Shown here piece after piece: positions 36,421 to 49,101 of a stretch of DNA of 64,000 nucleotides. Every line of letters begins with the position of its first letter. The first letter of the stretch is position 1. A program made the position numbers and the translations under genes. Below the pieces are notes generated by a model that was given only the letters and a program-made list of their open reading frames with translations, made no database searches and was not told the DNA's origin. This DNA is from Parietaria judaica (Eukaryota; Streptophyta; Magnoliopsida; Rosales; Urticaceae), in contig OX940871.1 in the NCBI GenBank assembly GCA_954871525.1, forward strand, positions 25,146,586 to 25,210,585. The letters run 5' to 3'.

Positions 36421-36779
36421 CCGAAAATCTTAACGGTAATATAGTATACTTATGCTCCTATTATGCATATATACATATATATATATATTAAATTTGAGCT
36501 CAATTAAAAATATCCACACAATTAGTTTCATACACGACAAGAGTTCTATTATGAAGAAAAAAAAAAGAATATAAGTGATTGAACATTTGATCAGACAAAA
36601 CAATAGATACCTAATAGTATACTAAACGCTCATCAACTTGATATGAGTGTACCTAAGACACACTATTCCTTAATTAGTGTTCGGATCACAAGTCCCACAG
36701 ATTTGATATATTATTAACGAATGATCCCATTATTAGCAAAACAGCAAGACAGGAAAACCTTCCCCAAGTCCTACCATGC

Positions 36780-37126
36780 AAAAGAATATATTGCATTATT
36801 AATACTTATATAACTCCAACTTTCATATTCTTCTCTCTCTCCGTAATTTTCCACACACTATTTTTTCATATATAATTTTTTTATTTTTATGTTCTCTCGT
36901 GTGATTCCAAAGGAGACGAGTCACTCATACTCTGACCTTTTTGAAGATATATTCTCAGCACCAACTGGGTCAGTCCCACCACCACAAACTCCGTCTCTCA
37001 CTACTCTTGAAGCTTATAAGAAGACTCTTCTCTTCTTACTACCAACTACACACACATCTTCACTCTTCAACCTTAGAGTGAACTCTCGGAGTCAACTCTA
37101 GCATTGTGTGCGAGCGAGCGGGTGAC
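36780..37126 (+). promoter_or_regulatory. Promoter/5'-UTR region of the RADIALIS-like gene
   Basis: TATA-like words lie at about 36807 (ttatataac) and 37016 (cttataag), followed by CT-rich DNA. If the first is used, the leader would carry an ATG-initiated frame 36889-37101 (70 codons) ending 25 nt before the coding start. Which TATA is used cannot be seen. Confidence 0.4.
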
Positions 37127-37378
37127 ATGGCATCAAACTCGCTCACATCACGGGGCTCAACGTGGACCAAGTCGCAGGACAAGCAGTTCGAGAGTGCGCT
37201 AGCGAAGTACGACAAGGATACGCCGGACAGGTGGCAGAAGGTGGCCAGGGCCGTCTCTGGAAAGTCAGTGGATGAGGTCATGAGGCACTACCAGGTCCTC
37301 GAGGAAGACGTCAAGAAGATCGAGTCCGGCAAAGTCCCGTTCCCGAACTACCGTTCAACAGGGAACTCTGGTGGATAA
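37127..37378 (+). CDS. RADIALIS-like single-SANT/MYB protein
   Basis: A small plant nuclear protein of the RADIALIS (I-box-like SANT) family. In Antirrhinum, RADIALIS antagonises DIVARICATA by competing for its DRIF partners in floral asymmetry; Arabidopsis RL proteins act in the female gametophyte, seed and stress contexts. The 83-residue product contains one SANT domain at residues 13-62 with the regularly spaced W13 and W36 and Y55 in place of the third aromatic position. The hallmark segments TPDRWQKVARAV, DEVMRHYQ and VPFPNYRS are all present. Length (83 aa) is typical. The ATG at 37127 fits the family N-terminus MASNSL; a longer upstream frame would need a GTG. There is no intron in the coding part, but a 3'-UTR intron is possible (donor-like gtgagc at 37417, acceptor-like tttacag at 38225). 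Confidence 0.94.
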   Translation: MASNSLTSRGSTWTKSQDKQFESALAKYDKDTPDRWQKVARAVSGKSVDEVMRHYQVLEEDVKKIESGKVPFPNYRSTGNSGG

Positions 37379-38585
37379 GTCAAATTCAACGCTGAATTAT
37401 TATTTTTATGTTTAAGGTGAGCATTTTTAATTTATTATATATACTAAACCCTTAGGATTTATGGAAATAGTATATAGTATGATATATGTATATATATATA
37501 TAACACTATAAAAGATCATGCACGTTTCCATTCATCAATAAATTAAAACACTTATATCTTAGGTTTATGATGCATTTTGTGACGTTATTTCTTGTCGTGA
37601 AGGTAGCTAGAGATGATAGAGAACGTTTTGACTCTTTATACTATATATAATAATTTAAAAAACATATTCATATTTATTTTATGGTCCATATGAGATTTGT
37701 ATTAGTGAACATAAGGAAACCAAAACATCTTATTCACGAAACAATAACAAATTGGCATGCATATTTAATGCAAAAGGCGATGGCTGACCACACTACGTGT
37801 TTGCTCTCTTATCCTGTCCCTTGCTCACATCAGATTTCCAACCCTACACCTTTTTGGATAACACGTACATGGTCCTAGCTTCCTTTGCAAACTACAGAAA
37901 ACAAAGAAGAAGAAAAAAGTGTTCAAAAATGACCCAATTGCCTTGCCATGATGAGTAGTTACAAAAATTTAATATAATTAAAGCAGAAAAATACATTAAG
38001 TCCTTTGTTTTGTTTGCTTCTTCAGTACCATCTATTTGTGATCAGTGACTATGGTTAGTTTCTTTTTAGGACAAACTCAAAAACAAACACACACACACAC
38101 ACTATATTATGTATATATATACACACACGCGCCATTGTCAGTAGACACACAACACATACACATACACATACACATACACATAGATATATTATTATGTTAA
38201 TTTCATTTGATTGTTTATTTTACAGGATATAAAGCTCGCTAAGTTTTCTTATACTTGTGCAGGTTTATAATATAATTCTAAACATATATCTGGTTTCTAC
38301 AACTACATATACATTGAGTTGAAGAAGCTGTAGAAAGTGCTACAACGTAGAGAGATAATTGTGAAGAATCTCCCTCTGCGTCGATCACAGGATATATATA
38401 AGTTTTTATTCTTCGTTTTTTTGGCTTTTTTATTTATTTATTTTATAGTTGTTATCTGGCTGTACTGTGTAACCACGTCAACGTCGTTGTGTCATGTATG
38501 AACTTTTGGTATATACGTTCTTGTGCCATTAATTATCACGATGGGTGAGTTTATTAAACAAAATTAGGCTGTCTTTATTTAGTTC
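37379..38585 (+). other. 3' flank of the RADIALIS-like gene with microsatellites
   Basis: AT-rich DNA with an (AC)n run at about 38086-38101 and an (acacat)n hexanucleotide run at 38153-38180. It may include a 3'-UTR intron and second exon of the RADIALIS-like gene, but the sequence alone does not settle this. Confidence 0.45.
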
Positions 38586-39612
38586 AAATAGGTGCCGATA
38601 AATGAATCAAACACTGTAGCTAGCAAAAAGGAGTCAAGGGGGCGGAGCGGGGGCGGCCGCCCCCACTTGGTCCGAACACGTTAGTTTTATTTTTATTTAT
38701 TCATATCATTAAAAGTTTATATATAAATAATAAACATAGTATTTTTAGACTAAATATCACTACAGCCTAGTGAAATTTTGTTACTTTTAAAGTTCTCCTC
38801 CAAGTTTTATAGCCCTTAGTTCAATTCCCAAACCCACCATATTTTTTAATGTTTTTTAGCAACACTTATTATGATTATAACTTCTTTTTCCCATGGTATT
38901 TTTGTACTTTACTTAATTATAGATATACTAAAACGATTACAACTTACAAACTTAGAGAATAAAAACCACCAATGTTTATAGTACTTTGAATATCTCGTTT
39001 TATTATGAAATTTATAATCAATTGATTTCGCCCCCTCTTAGTCAGAGCTCTTGCTCTGCCCCCGCTTCAACCCATTACCACAAATCGGCCCGGGATATAG
39101 GTCAGTTACCGCAGAGAACCGGAACCTTAGTAGGGCAGGTTGGCGGTTGGCCTGGCTATATGCCGCACCTCATCACATATAGCAAGGCTGCCTACGTACC
39201 CACTTGTAGTCAAGTAAAATCAGATCATCATGTAGTTCAATATGAGCATTAGGGGGCGCGTACTTAGGCATTCGTGGTCGAGCCAGGGGCGGATGGCAGA
39301 GACGGGAGTCAGACAATGCTCAGACCTTCCTTTGGGGAGTCGTCCATTCTTCTAGTGAGCCGGGGATTCCTCTAGCGCTTCCCCTTTAACTAGCTCATCC
39401 GCTCCAACACGCTCTGAAGAGGCGCGTCAGGGTTGTTTAGAGCGCGTTAGGGCATCCGAGATCCCATTACGGCGCAAACGACGCGTTTTCTTGTTCAACT
39501 TTTATTTTAATAATAAAAATTGTTTCTGAATTTTATGGTCTTTTCATTTTTGAAATATGGACCGACGGAGGGAATATTTGGGCCAAAACTGATTTGGGAA
39601 ACATTAATGTCT
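38586..39612 (+). mobile_element. Second copy of the 49.1-kb LTR family, diverged and interrupted
   Basis: It starts with tgccgataaatgaatcaaacactgtag, matching the start of the solo LTR at 49107 apart from two substitutions, and ends in a diverged counterpart of its tail (aaatatggaccgacggaggg at 39554). The middle shares ggctgcctacgtaccc and the gcgcgtcaggg motifs. A foreign AT-rich piece with ggggcggag/ccgccccca borders lies at about 38635-39065. No target duplication is visible. Confidence 0.65.
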
Positions 39613-41076
39613 CTATAGCAAACTAGCCAAATTGAAACTTGACTTTTCCAAAATAGCCAATATTTGGTTAATATTTAGCACTCGAATTAAACACATTAAC
39701 CATTATTAAAAGACTTTATTTCCCTTATATATTAAAAAAAATAAGAAATTAATTAAGCAATAAAATAGGAACACAAATATTTGAATTTATTACGCACACT
39801 TTTAGCTAATAATGTGATGTTTTTTTGGTTTATTTTGGAAATTTTTATTGCTGCAACGTACCCAAAACAAAAATTTTATTTTTATTGTGTTAATATCTGT
39901 TAATATATGTGGTTTATTGTGTTAAAATACGTGGTTAATACACATAAAACAATTTTATTTTATTTTTTTACCGGAGAAGAATACAAAATGCCGAGTAAAA
40001 TATGTTAGATTAAGTAATATTACAAACATTAACATGAAATCCTTGATCGAGTTGACCATATTAATTCAAAACATTTCGAAACTATGTATATTAACACGAA
40101 TTAATCATATTAACCCTATACCTTAACACGAGTTATATTTGGGTTTCTTTTCTTCATAAAGAACGTATTATTCTTATTGATCCTAAACTATAGGTCAACC
40201 TTGCTTAAAATACATATTAGTATGCAAAATTCTAAGAATCCATTGGAGTTTTGTTCAATGCTTGAACAAACCATTTTTTTTACAGATTCTGTTTGTTGGA
40301 ACTGATTCATGTCCTTTTCTTGGTCATTTACATTTGCATTAGTGTTTTAAATCACGAGACCAATATTTAATGCCTATTTTCAAACCCGAAATTACACAAA
40401 TCTTGCAAAACATGTTAAAGATCTCCTCAGACTGCATTGAGTAAACATTTGCATTCATATATATTTTTTTTGTCTTGATTTTACAGAGTTCGTTATGCTT
40501 TTGGATATAAGAAGGTTTTCAAGGCTCCTCGATAAGCTAGCTACGCCATGCATTTCGCCACTGAGTGATTTGTCTCTCGTCATATATGATCCGTCTTTGG
40601 ATTCATTTTCCGAGATCAATTTTTTATTTTAAAAGGGAGTAAATTGATGTAAACCATAATTATTGGAAATCTATATTTTTGGGTCATGAATTATTTAGTC
40701 ATTGGTATACCATTTTGTTATATAGACAATATCTTTACATGATGATTTCAGATTTAAGTCTAGTGCGTTCAGTATGAAGGCAGTCCATACCTAATGCCAA
40801 TATATGTATGTTGAGTTCTTTTGGTTTGGACATTGAGATTGTTATTTATATACTTGCAATGTTACTGCTTTCATTGTATTTGTACCACGTGGGACTTTTC
40901 AAATCCAAACAAATGTGTATTATCAATTTTGATTCATTTCTACGCTCCATATGAGACTTCTCCACTAAGCTAAATAGTTAATTATGTGTATTATCATATT
41001 ATGTAATATCCAATTTTTTTTTTTCGTATGAGATGATTTCATTTACATTTGTATAAGTATGACAATTATTTTAGGG
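39613..41076. other. AT-rich intergenic DNA
   Basis: The first 90 bp (39602-39690) resemble the left end of the Pack-MULE family (actagccaaattgaaac, aaaatagccaatatttgg), but no right end was found. The remainder shows no gene. Confidence 0.4.
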
Positions 41077-41206
41077 TTAATGAACGAAATGCCCGTTTTG
41101 TGTCAAATCATTTTAAAAACTACCCATTAGGTATATTTTTTACTTTCACAATGGGCATTTATTGTAAGGTTTGACACAAAAATGGACATTTTGTACAATT
41201 TCCGTT
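41077..41206. mobile_element. Short foldback MITE
   Basis: The left (gaaatgcccgttttgtgtcaaa) and right (tttgacacaaaaatggacatttt) halves are inverted repeats over about 45 bp around a centre near 41140. The size is about 130 bp. No target duplication was identified. Confidence 0.65.
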
Positions 41207-41352
41207 ATTTTATTTGAGTATTTACATTGTGGGAGTGATACTATATTATACATACGTATGTGTGAGTATGGTGATTATGATATGATTTTATTTTTGGTAT
41301 TTTTAAGCTTTATAAAAAATATGTATACTTTGTAAATATACTCTTAAAGATA

Positions 41353-41580
41353 TTTTAGCAGTTTTTCATCGATAATTATCAATAAGTGCCGATAATCCTC
41401 GATAAGTGTCGGTAATGGTATGCCACAATTTTAGTAGTTTTCCATCGATAATCCTAAAAAATTTGTCGATGATCCTATAAGTGTCGTTAACGATAAGCTA
41501 TAATTTTAATAGTTTTCCATCGATAATCCTCGAAAATCTGTCAATAGTCCTAAAAAACGACAATCGATTTATCGGCAGAA
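41353..41580. repeat. Three-copy ~76-bp tandem repeat upstream of ATAD3
   Basis: Units begin at 41353, 41429 and 41504, each with attttagtagtttt(c)catcgataatcc followed by cgata/gtgtcg words. It ends about 290 bp before the ATAD3 start codon. Confidence 0.8.
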
Positions 41581-41872
41581 ACGATATTTTGAACCTTAAA
41601 TAATGACTAATCGCCTTACGATTTAAGGTGATGAGAATTTTATTATGCCCAAAAAAGAAAAAGAAAAAAATTATTGACGACGACAATGCAAAACTATCAA
41701 AACTTTTGCCGAGATTATTATCTCTTCATTTTATTATTTAATTTTAAATCCTACAATTCGGAAGTTAGGGTTTATCACCGCTCTTCAAGCTTGGAAGTTA
41801 CTTAAACCCTTCCATCAATGTCTCCATTCTTCTGAAACAACCCATCGAAAAAGCTCCAAACTACTCGTTTCC

Positions 41873-44800
41873 ATGGCCGTCGCGAAGCTCTCCTCGTGCG
41901 CGGCAGTGGTCGCCGCAGCGGCCTCGCTCTCGGCTCTCTCCGACGGAGCCCACGCGGAGTCTACGTTTCGATTCCCGTTTTTCTCCTCACCATCGTCTTC
42001 TTCTTCGTCGGACCAGAGCGCCAATGCTAAGTCGGACTCTGAATCACCGGCGGCGAGCGAAGAACCGAGAGGCTCGGGGTTCGATCCGGAGGCGCTGGAG
42101 AGAGGCGCGAAGGCTCTAAGAGAAATCAACAGCTCGTCGTACTCCAAACAGGTAGAACAAGGCGAAAATGGTTTAGGATTTTGAGAAATTCGGAGCGAAA
42201 TATTGAAGATTGGATCTTCTGTGTTCATGTTTTTGTTTCTCTTAAATTTTGTTCACTTTGTCAATTGGTTTGATAAAATTTTAGTATTGAACACGCGTCA
42301 CTTCCGAATTCCGAAAGAGCGAGGGAGGAAAGTTTATTAGGTGAATCAATTGAAAAAAAGACGGAATTTGATGAAATGCAGAGTACTGAACTTGAGAACT
42401 TTGTCTGAGAAAGCAAAAGATTAGGATTATGCCACCAGAAAACTAAAATGTTGGGTCCTTATGCCGTTATTACCCTTGATTTTAACTTTTAGCTCTCATG
42501 TTGGCGGACCCAGGATACGAACATTGGGGGCGGACGAATCTTGTAGGGGCGGAATATTTGTAATTTGAAGTGAATAATGAAAATATGTAAACTTTGGGAG
42601 GTGTGGTCCGCCCGCTCCTGCTTAATTCTATGTGTAAAGATTTGTTTTTTTGTTATGAAATGGAATTGAACGGAGACGAAAGATTTCTTTATGGGAAATT
42701 TATTTGAATTGGCCTTAATGAGTTAGTGTTTTTGTAGGTGTTTGATTTAATGAGGAAGCAGGAACAGACTCGCCTTTCAGAGGTTTCTGCCGAGAAGAGT
42801 CACCATGAAGCAATTCTTGCTCAAAACGATATTGTACGTTAATGAAGTTCAGATTTTCCGTTGTATATCTGTTCAAGATTAATTATATTGTTGTCTAAAA
42901 GTACGTCAAATTTACGTTGTTTGATCACCTGTCTTGCAGGATCGACAAAGAAAATTGGCAGAAGACCAAAGGAACATTGTGCAGCAACAAGCGCAGGCGA
43001 AAGCGCAGATGTTGCGATATGAAGATGAGCTCGCTAGAAAAAGAATGCAGGTGAGTACTTAAATATTAATTGTGTATTATTTTCTAATCACATTTGGAGG
43101 AGTTTGTTTATTGATATGGTTGAATGAAGGGTCTTGTCACGGGTATAAGACCGGGAAATTGAACTGTAGAGAAAAACTTAGGTAAATTTACTTAATGAAA
43201 CACAGCTATTGTTTTCATTGCGTAGGGTCTATTAAAATGGCCTAACATTACAACCGAGTCGGTGACGCGTTACTATATGACAAGCTAGCTAGAAAAAGAA
43301 TCAGGTGAATATCTACGAGTAACTAGTAATTATGTTAAGGTCGAGTTAAGGGTGACGAGGGTCGAGGGATGCTCATTGGTATTATTTTTCCCGGCCTCTA
43401 AGATTTAAAAGTCCTAAAGAGTATTTAATCAAACATAGATACAACAAATTCTTACGACTTCGATGTTTACTTATGTTTTTAGTTCATTTTGATTTTGTTA
43501 CGTTTATGTTTTGAATCACTAGTTTCTATTTATGAAATTATCACGACTTGAATTCGTTATGGCTTTTTTGTATGGATTTTTATGATAGGTGGTAGTTCCG
43601 AATTTACTAGCATTGCGGTGCTATTGCATATGCAATAAACGACAGTAAACGTCCATAGGATTACACTGCATTCTTAAAACTAGAAATCAATAATTCGCAC
43701 CAAATTTGCGGTAGTAATGCCCTTGTCACGGCCTGGGTATACCAAAGTGTAGAGAAATCTAAGCTAATTCTCTAAATAAAGTTATACGGTAGAGAAAACT
43801 AAGCTAATTCTCTGAATAAAGCTAAGGGTCTTGCCAAAGCTATTCATAGTGAAGAGAGAGAAACTAAGCTAATTCACTGCATAAACATTGGGTATTTTTT
43901 CGTTGCCTAGTAGTAGGCCTGGCCCTTGCATAACTGAACCTGAAACATAGTTAAATAATTCAAATCACATTAATGAAACATAGAAAAAGTAACGTGTGCG
44001 ACACACGAGTAGCTGACTTTACATAGCGTAGGCGTGAATAAGTGAGATTAGCTGGTCATGAAAAACTCTAATATATATGATTTGTTTGTAGACGGATCAT
44101 GAAGCTCAGAGGCGACACAATGTTGAACTCGTTAAGATGCAAGAGGATTCCTCTACACGCAAAGAACAGGCACGAAGAGCTACAGAGGAACAAATCCAGG
44201 CTCAGCAGCGTCAGACAGAGAAAGAGAGAGCCGAAATTGATCGGGAAACCATCAGGGTTAAGGCTATTGCAGAAGCTGAAGGTCGGGCCCACGAAGCAAA
44301 GTTGACCGAGGATCATAACAGGAGAATGCTTATTGAAAGGATAAGCGGCGAAAGAGAGAAATGGCTTGCTGCAATAAATACGGCTTTTGGTCATATAGAA
44401 GGTATGCGGTGTATAATATATTTGTAAATTAACGATTTTCCCCAGCTTATCTGTTTCCCTTTTTAGATAACTACCAAACTAATCACCCATATATCATGAT
44501 AGTTAGAGTATTATAGTTGTAAATTATCGTTCTGGTGTCTGAGTTTAGAGTTCTAAAGTCAGGGATTGTTTTGTAATTGAATAATACTCATATAATCAGT
44601 TATTTTAATTTAGTTAATTAGGCAGTTAGTGTAGCATTAAATTTCTATTATTGATTAAATATTATAAAATTTGAAAAAGCCACACTAAGTCTACCATCTT
44701 ATTGAAATCTTTAAGCCTCGAAGATCCAACCGTAAGTAGTAAGATGCATCAAAATTTCAAGAACATCTATGGCAGGAGCGATGTGCCATTCAACCCGTTT

Positions 44801-47800
44801 CACTCCCGCAAGTATCATTTAAATGTGACATTTTAGTTTTGAAGCTATTTAGATGATCATAAATAATAGACTGATGCGAGGTACGTGATTACGTACAAAC
44901 ATCGGACCGGGCTGAAGAGGACAAGTGCATAAAGGATCGCGATTATTTAGATTTAATTAAATTCAGTTTCAGCAATTAAGTTTTATTATTCATTATTTCC
45001 AGGCAAGATAATTAGTTTATTATTAGCAATGATAATTAGTTTAAATCTTTATTGTAATTTCCGTATAAGGGTAATTGATTGAGGAATAAAAATATCTTCC
45101 AATAGTTAAGTTTAATCTCCGAGTGAGGTTAGGGTTTAGGAAGCCTTTTTTTCTCTACTCTGTCGTCTGCAAACTTCTGGAACTTTGCTGTGCGAAGTCT
45201 GGTACTTTTGCCGAGTTGTTGTTTGGCTGATTCTGGCGACCCGGCGCCTTCTAGTACGAGATTCTGGTCTCGTATCATAGACACACTTACAAAATATGGT
45301 GTTAGCTTGGTATAGTATATATAGAGTAGATTCCGGTTGATATTTGATGTATTAGGTTGCGTGAGTATTTTTATGATGTGTCTTTCTGATCATGTAATAT
45401 TCAGGGGGTTTCCGAACATTATTGACTGACAGGAACAAGTTGATTATGACCGTTGGAGGTGCTACAGCACTAGCTGCCGGTGTTTATACTACTAGGTTTG
45501 TGCGTTTCCATTCTCTGAATTCATTAAAATGATTGGTTTGAAATGTCAAATTCAGTTGTGTTTCCACTTCTTTTTAGTCCTACAAAGATAATTTTAACTA
45601 GTGTTCAAGTTTTTGCAGTTTTCCGGTGACTATTCGCCGGAAACAGCTTACTGGCAGTGATTGGTGAACTATATGAAATAACCGTTATCGTTATTCGATA
45701 AGTGTCATAGATATAAAATTACAAAAATAGCTTGGATCTTAGCCCTTAGATTCAGATATGAGTCTTCATGTCCATGAAAAATATCTATTTTTTTATACTT
45801 AAGCAAAATTACACTTGTAACCCATTATATATGAAAAATTGCACTTAAAGCCCATTATATATTATCAATAAAATTATTTTATACAATATCTGTTCGTTAC
45901 CGGTCAACCCGTAAAATCTGATCAGTAAATATCTTGTTGATTAACCCATTGCTTATGAAATACCCGTCGTTAAGCCTGTTACCCGATGCTAAACCCGTAA
46001 AATTGAACCATCGGTTTTTCATTGATCTCGGATTCTTGAACTTCGATCTAACAACAAATTGTGTATGGTCAGATTCTCCATTGATTAACTTGTCATGTTC
46101 TCCACTCTTTTCTCGCAGAGAAGGCTCTAGAGTCATATGGGGTTACGTTAATCGGATTTTGGGTCAGCCGTCGCTCATTCGACAATCATCGATGTCGAGA
46201 TACCCTGGCTCGGAAATAGTCTCTAAGTTGAAGAGCAAGGTCTTAAATTATAGCACGGCATCTAAGGCTTCAGGAAATAAGAAGGGCCTCGAAAATATCA
46301 TTCTCCATCCATCATTACACAAGAGAATAGAGCATCTTGCGAGAGCTACGTCGAACACGAAGGCTCATCAGGCACCGTTTCGGAATATGCTATTTTACGG
46401 GCCGCCTGGCACTGGAAAAACTATGGTTGCAAGGGAAATTGCTCAAAAATCGGTATAGTGCAATATTAGGCTCTGCTTTATCTTAGAGAAATACGACGGA
46501 AAAAAAGAAAAGAAAAATTGATAGTGAAAATAAAAGAAATATAAGAAAAAATGGTCAACTTTTTTTTCTTTTTCTACGTCCTTATCTAAGGAAATCTATT
46601 CTCCTTTTCACCAAAAGAAAAATCTTTTCACTCTTTACTGCCCTTTCTCCAGAATATACTATGTTATGTTATTTATTTATAAAGAAGCCTGCTCTACTAG
46701 AACCTTATGGACCCATAAACAGGTGATCCCTGCGAATTGACCAAATCTTTAGAAATTTTAGTGTATCCATTTTTCTGGGGTTTTGTGCAGGGCCTGGATT
46801 ATGCTATGATGACCGGTGGTGACGTTGCTCCGTTGGGCGCACAGGCTGTGACGAAGATTCATCAAATATTTGATTGGGCGAAAAAATCGAAGAAGGGTCT
46901 ACTTCTTTTCATTGATGAAGCAGATGCTTTCCTCTGCGAGTAAGTAGTTCTCTTTTCTTTCTATTTTAAGCATCTTTGTAAATATATGGTTCTTTACTTA
47001 GCAAATGCGAGCATTAAAATGCATTTTTTTTTCATCTGTCTTTAAGAATTCAACAGTTTTGACCCGAATCACTGCTTACTGCTGGATCTAGTATATAGTT
47101 TTTCTGTTTGCTAATGAAACTGGGTCAGTACCGGGAAAAATTGGGCTTTATGACAAAATTTTCATCCCTTGGGGGACAAACCAAAGTGCTATGGTGGGTC
47201 TCTCAGGGGATCCACATCGATAAAAACTCAGAAAATTCACCGGAAATAATACTATTAACGGGATTTCACAAGACAATGAATTTTTTTTAACTTTATTGAA
47301 TAAAATCCGCAAGAATAATAGAAAAGATGAACCAAATCCTTCATGAGCGAGGTTCGAATCTAGGTTCGAAGCTCTCTGCAATGCAAGACGAAATCAATTT
47401 TCTAATTCAAGCATAAAATAAATGAGGGCTGCTGCCAGCACCCTCAACCCTAATTACAAAATTGAAAAGACCTAAGTGCCCTTAATGAACTAATTTAAAC
47501 TTAATAAAATAGGAAATAAAATAGAAGAATAGTCGCTTATCAGTCTCGGGTAGAAACTTGTGTGCTCTAGAACAAGGGCAGGAGGCATTTCGATTAAGTG
47601 AATTAGCGGCATAAAAATCATAAGTGTGCTCATGTGATGACACATCTCTCTCTCTCTGTCTAATTTATAGGTACTTATGCCAGCCAATTTCCTTTAGGTT
47701 CATTTAAGGTGTTCTATATGATATTCACAATTTTAGAATTAAGAGCCGTTAATTTGAGTATTAAGGGCCTTCGAATTAATAATCTGTACGTCCTAAAGAA

Positions 47801-48396
47801 ATTTAGATATTAATTCTAAAGTGAGAATTGATTCAATTTATAAGAATTTTACTCATGAAAAGTCTTATAATTCCCACAGGCGAAATAGCATGTACATGAG
47901 CGAAGCCCAGCGCAGCGCCCTCAACGCGCTCCTGTTCCGGACAGGAGACCAGTCGCGCGACATCGTCCTCGTCCTCGCCACCAACCGTCCCGGTGACCTT
48001 GATGCAGCCATCACCGACCGCATCGACGACGTCATCGAGTTCCCGCTCCCTGGCCCTGAGGAGCGCTTCAACCTCCTCAAGCTCTACCTCGCCAAATACA
48101 TCACCGGAGACAGCAGTGACGATTCGCCAGGCAAGTTCGGCAGCCTCTTCAATAAAAAGGCGCAGGAGATTACCGTGAAGGACCTCTCGGATGAGGCGAT
48201 CCGAGCAGCCGCAGAGAAGACAGAAGGATTCTCAGGCCGAGAGATTGCAAAGCTTGTGGCGGGCATTCAGGCAGCAGTGTACGGGCGACCGGACTGCACG
48301 TTGGACACGCGTTTGTTCGAGGAGATTGTGGATTACAAGGTGAAGGAGCATTACCAGAGGATCAGACTTGCAACTGAAGGTGGTCAGTTAGTGTAG
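41873..48396 (+). CDS. ATAD3: ATAD3-type mitochondrial AAA+ ATPase, 8 exons
   Basis: ATPase family AAA domain-containing protein 3, a mitochondrial inner-membrane AAA+ protein linked to nucleoid and membrane organisation. Exons: 41873-42151, 42738-42833, 42940-43050, 44092-44401, 45405-45495, 46119-46452, 46791-46939, 47880-48396. All are GT-AG with consistent phase; 1887 nt, 628 aa, the normal plant length. N-terminal DUF3523 region: [18 protein letters not shown] (exon 1), then a charged coiled coil (about residues 95-265). The predicted transmembrane stretch is [12 protein letters not shown] in exon 5. Walker A GPPGTGKT lies at residues 390-397, [11 protein letters not shown] at about 413, and Walker [10 protein letters not shown] at 444-452. 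Exon 8 carries the sensor/arginine-finger region ([19 protein letters not shown]). No defect is seen. The ATG at 41873 begins with the Ala-rich family N-terminus. Confidence 0.96.
44402..45404 (+). other. ATAD3 intron 4 with probable copia-type LTR
   Basis: A 1-kb intron. The part from about 44875 to 45280 resembles a short LTR: a TA-rich centre, tcttccaatagttaag, ttagggtttagg, and an end reading gtctcgtatca. The 5' border and target duplication were not found, so this is tentative. Confidence 0.35.
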
Positions 48397-49101
48397 AAGA
48401 GAAGACTGGCCAATTTTGGTATTACACACAGAGATAGGGTTAATTTGGTAATTGGTGTCTTTGGTTGTGGGATGGAAGAGGGAAATAATTGCTAAGTTAT
48501 CCAATTATATTATCTTTTATGATGGATGACTTGGAAACTTGACACCTTAATTAAGGTGTATATACTCTTTAATCAATTTTCTATACAAATGATTCGGTTA
48601 TTTATCATTCTAAAAAACATTTGTTGAGATTGCTTATTTGCTTATGATCTAGGGTTGTAATTGTTTTGAAAAAGCGAATCCAGGGACCGAAGCTCTTGTC
48701 ACGGAAGACTTAAAGAAAAAATAATAGGGTTTGGGTCCATAAAACAAGGTCATCGGTCCATTTGTATTCCATTGAGCCTTTGGTTTATGGTTTCAACTTT
48801 AGGAACCGGTGCTAAAGACTCGTTTATATTTAGAAAATCATCAAGGATAACAAGGAAAAACTTGGAGGCTCGACAAGGAAGAAAACCTCGCCTCCAACTA
48901 ATTAAGTCATTTATTAATCTATCCTCATTTACTCAACTTTTGACCGCCCAAGTTACCACTGAGTATGGCCCGGGACTTGAACCGTGATTCGGGTTCACCA
49001 TTAATAAAAAAATGGGCATTAACAAACATAATTCTCATATCAATACGACATGTTGTCTTACGAAAATTGGTTAGAGTCGTACACCAACAGTAAGTCCCTT
49101 A
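48397..49101. other. 3' flank of ATAD3, no gene
   Basis: The ATAD3 3' UTR probably occupies the first 200 bp. The rest has no recognisable gene. The stretch 48690-49000 is GC-richer and repeat-like. Confidence 0.5.

Noticed and set aside
39602..39690. Left-end-like Pack-MULE sequence
   Set aside because: Similar to the left ends of elements A and B, but no right end or 9-bp duplication was found, so no element is called.
47865..48266. Several open frames antisense or out of frame in the last ATAD3 exon
   Set aside because: Shadows of the GC-rich AAA+ coding exon.
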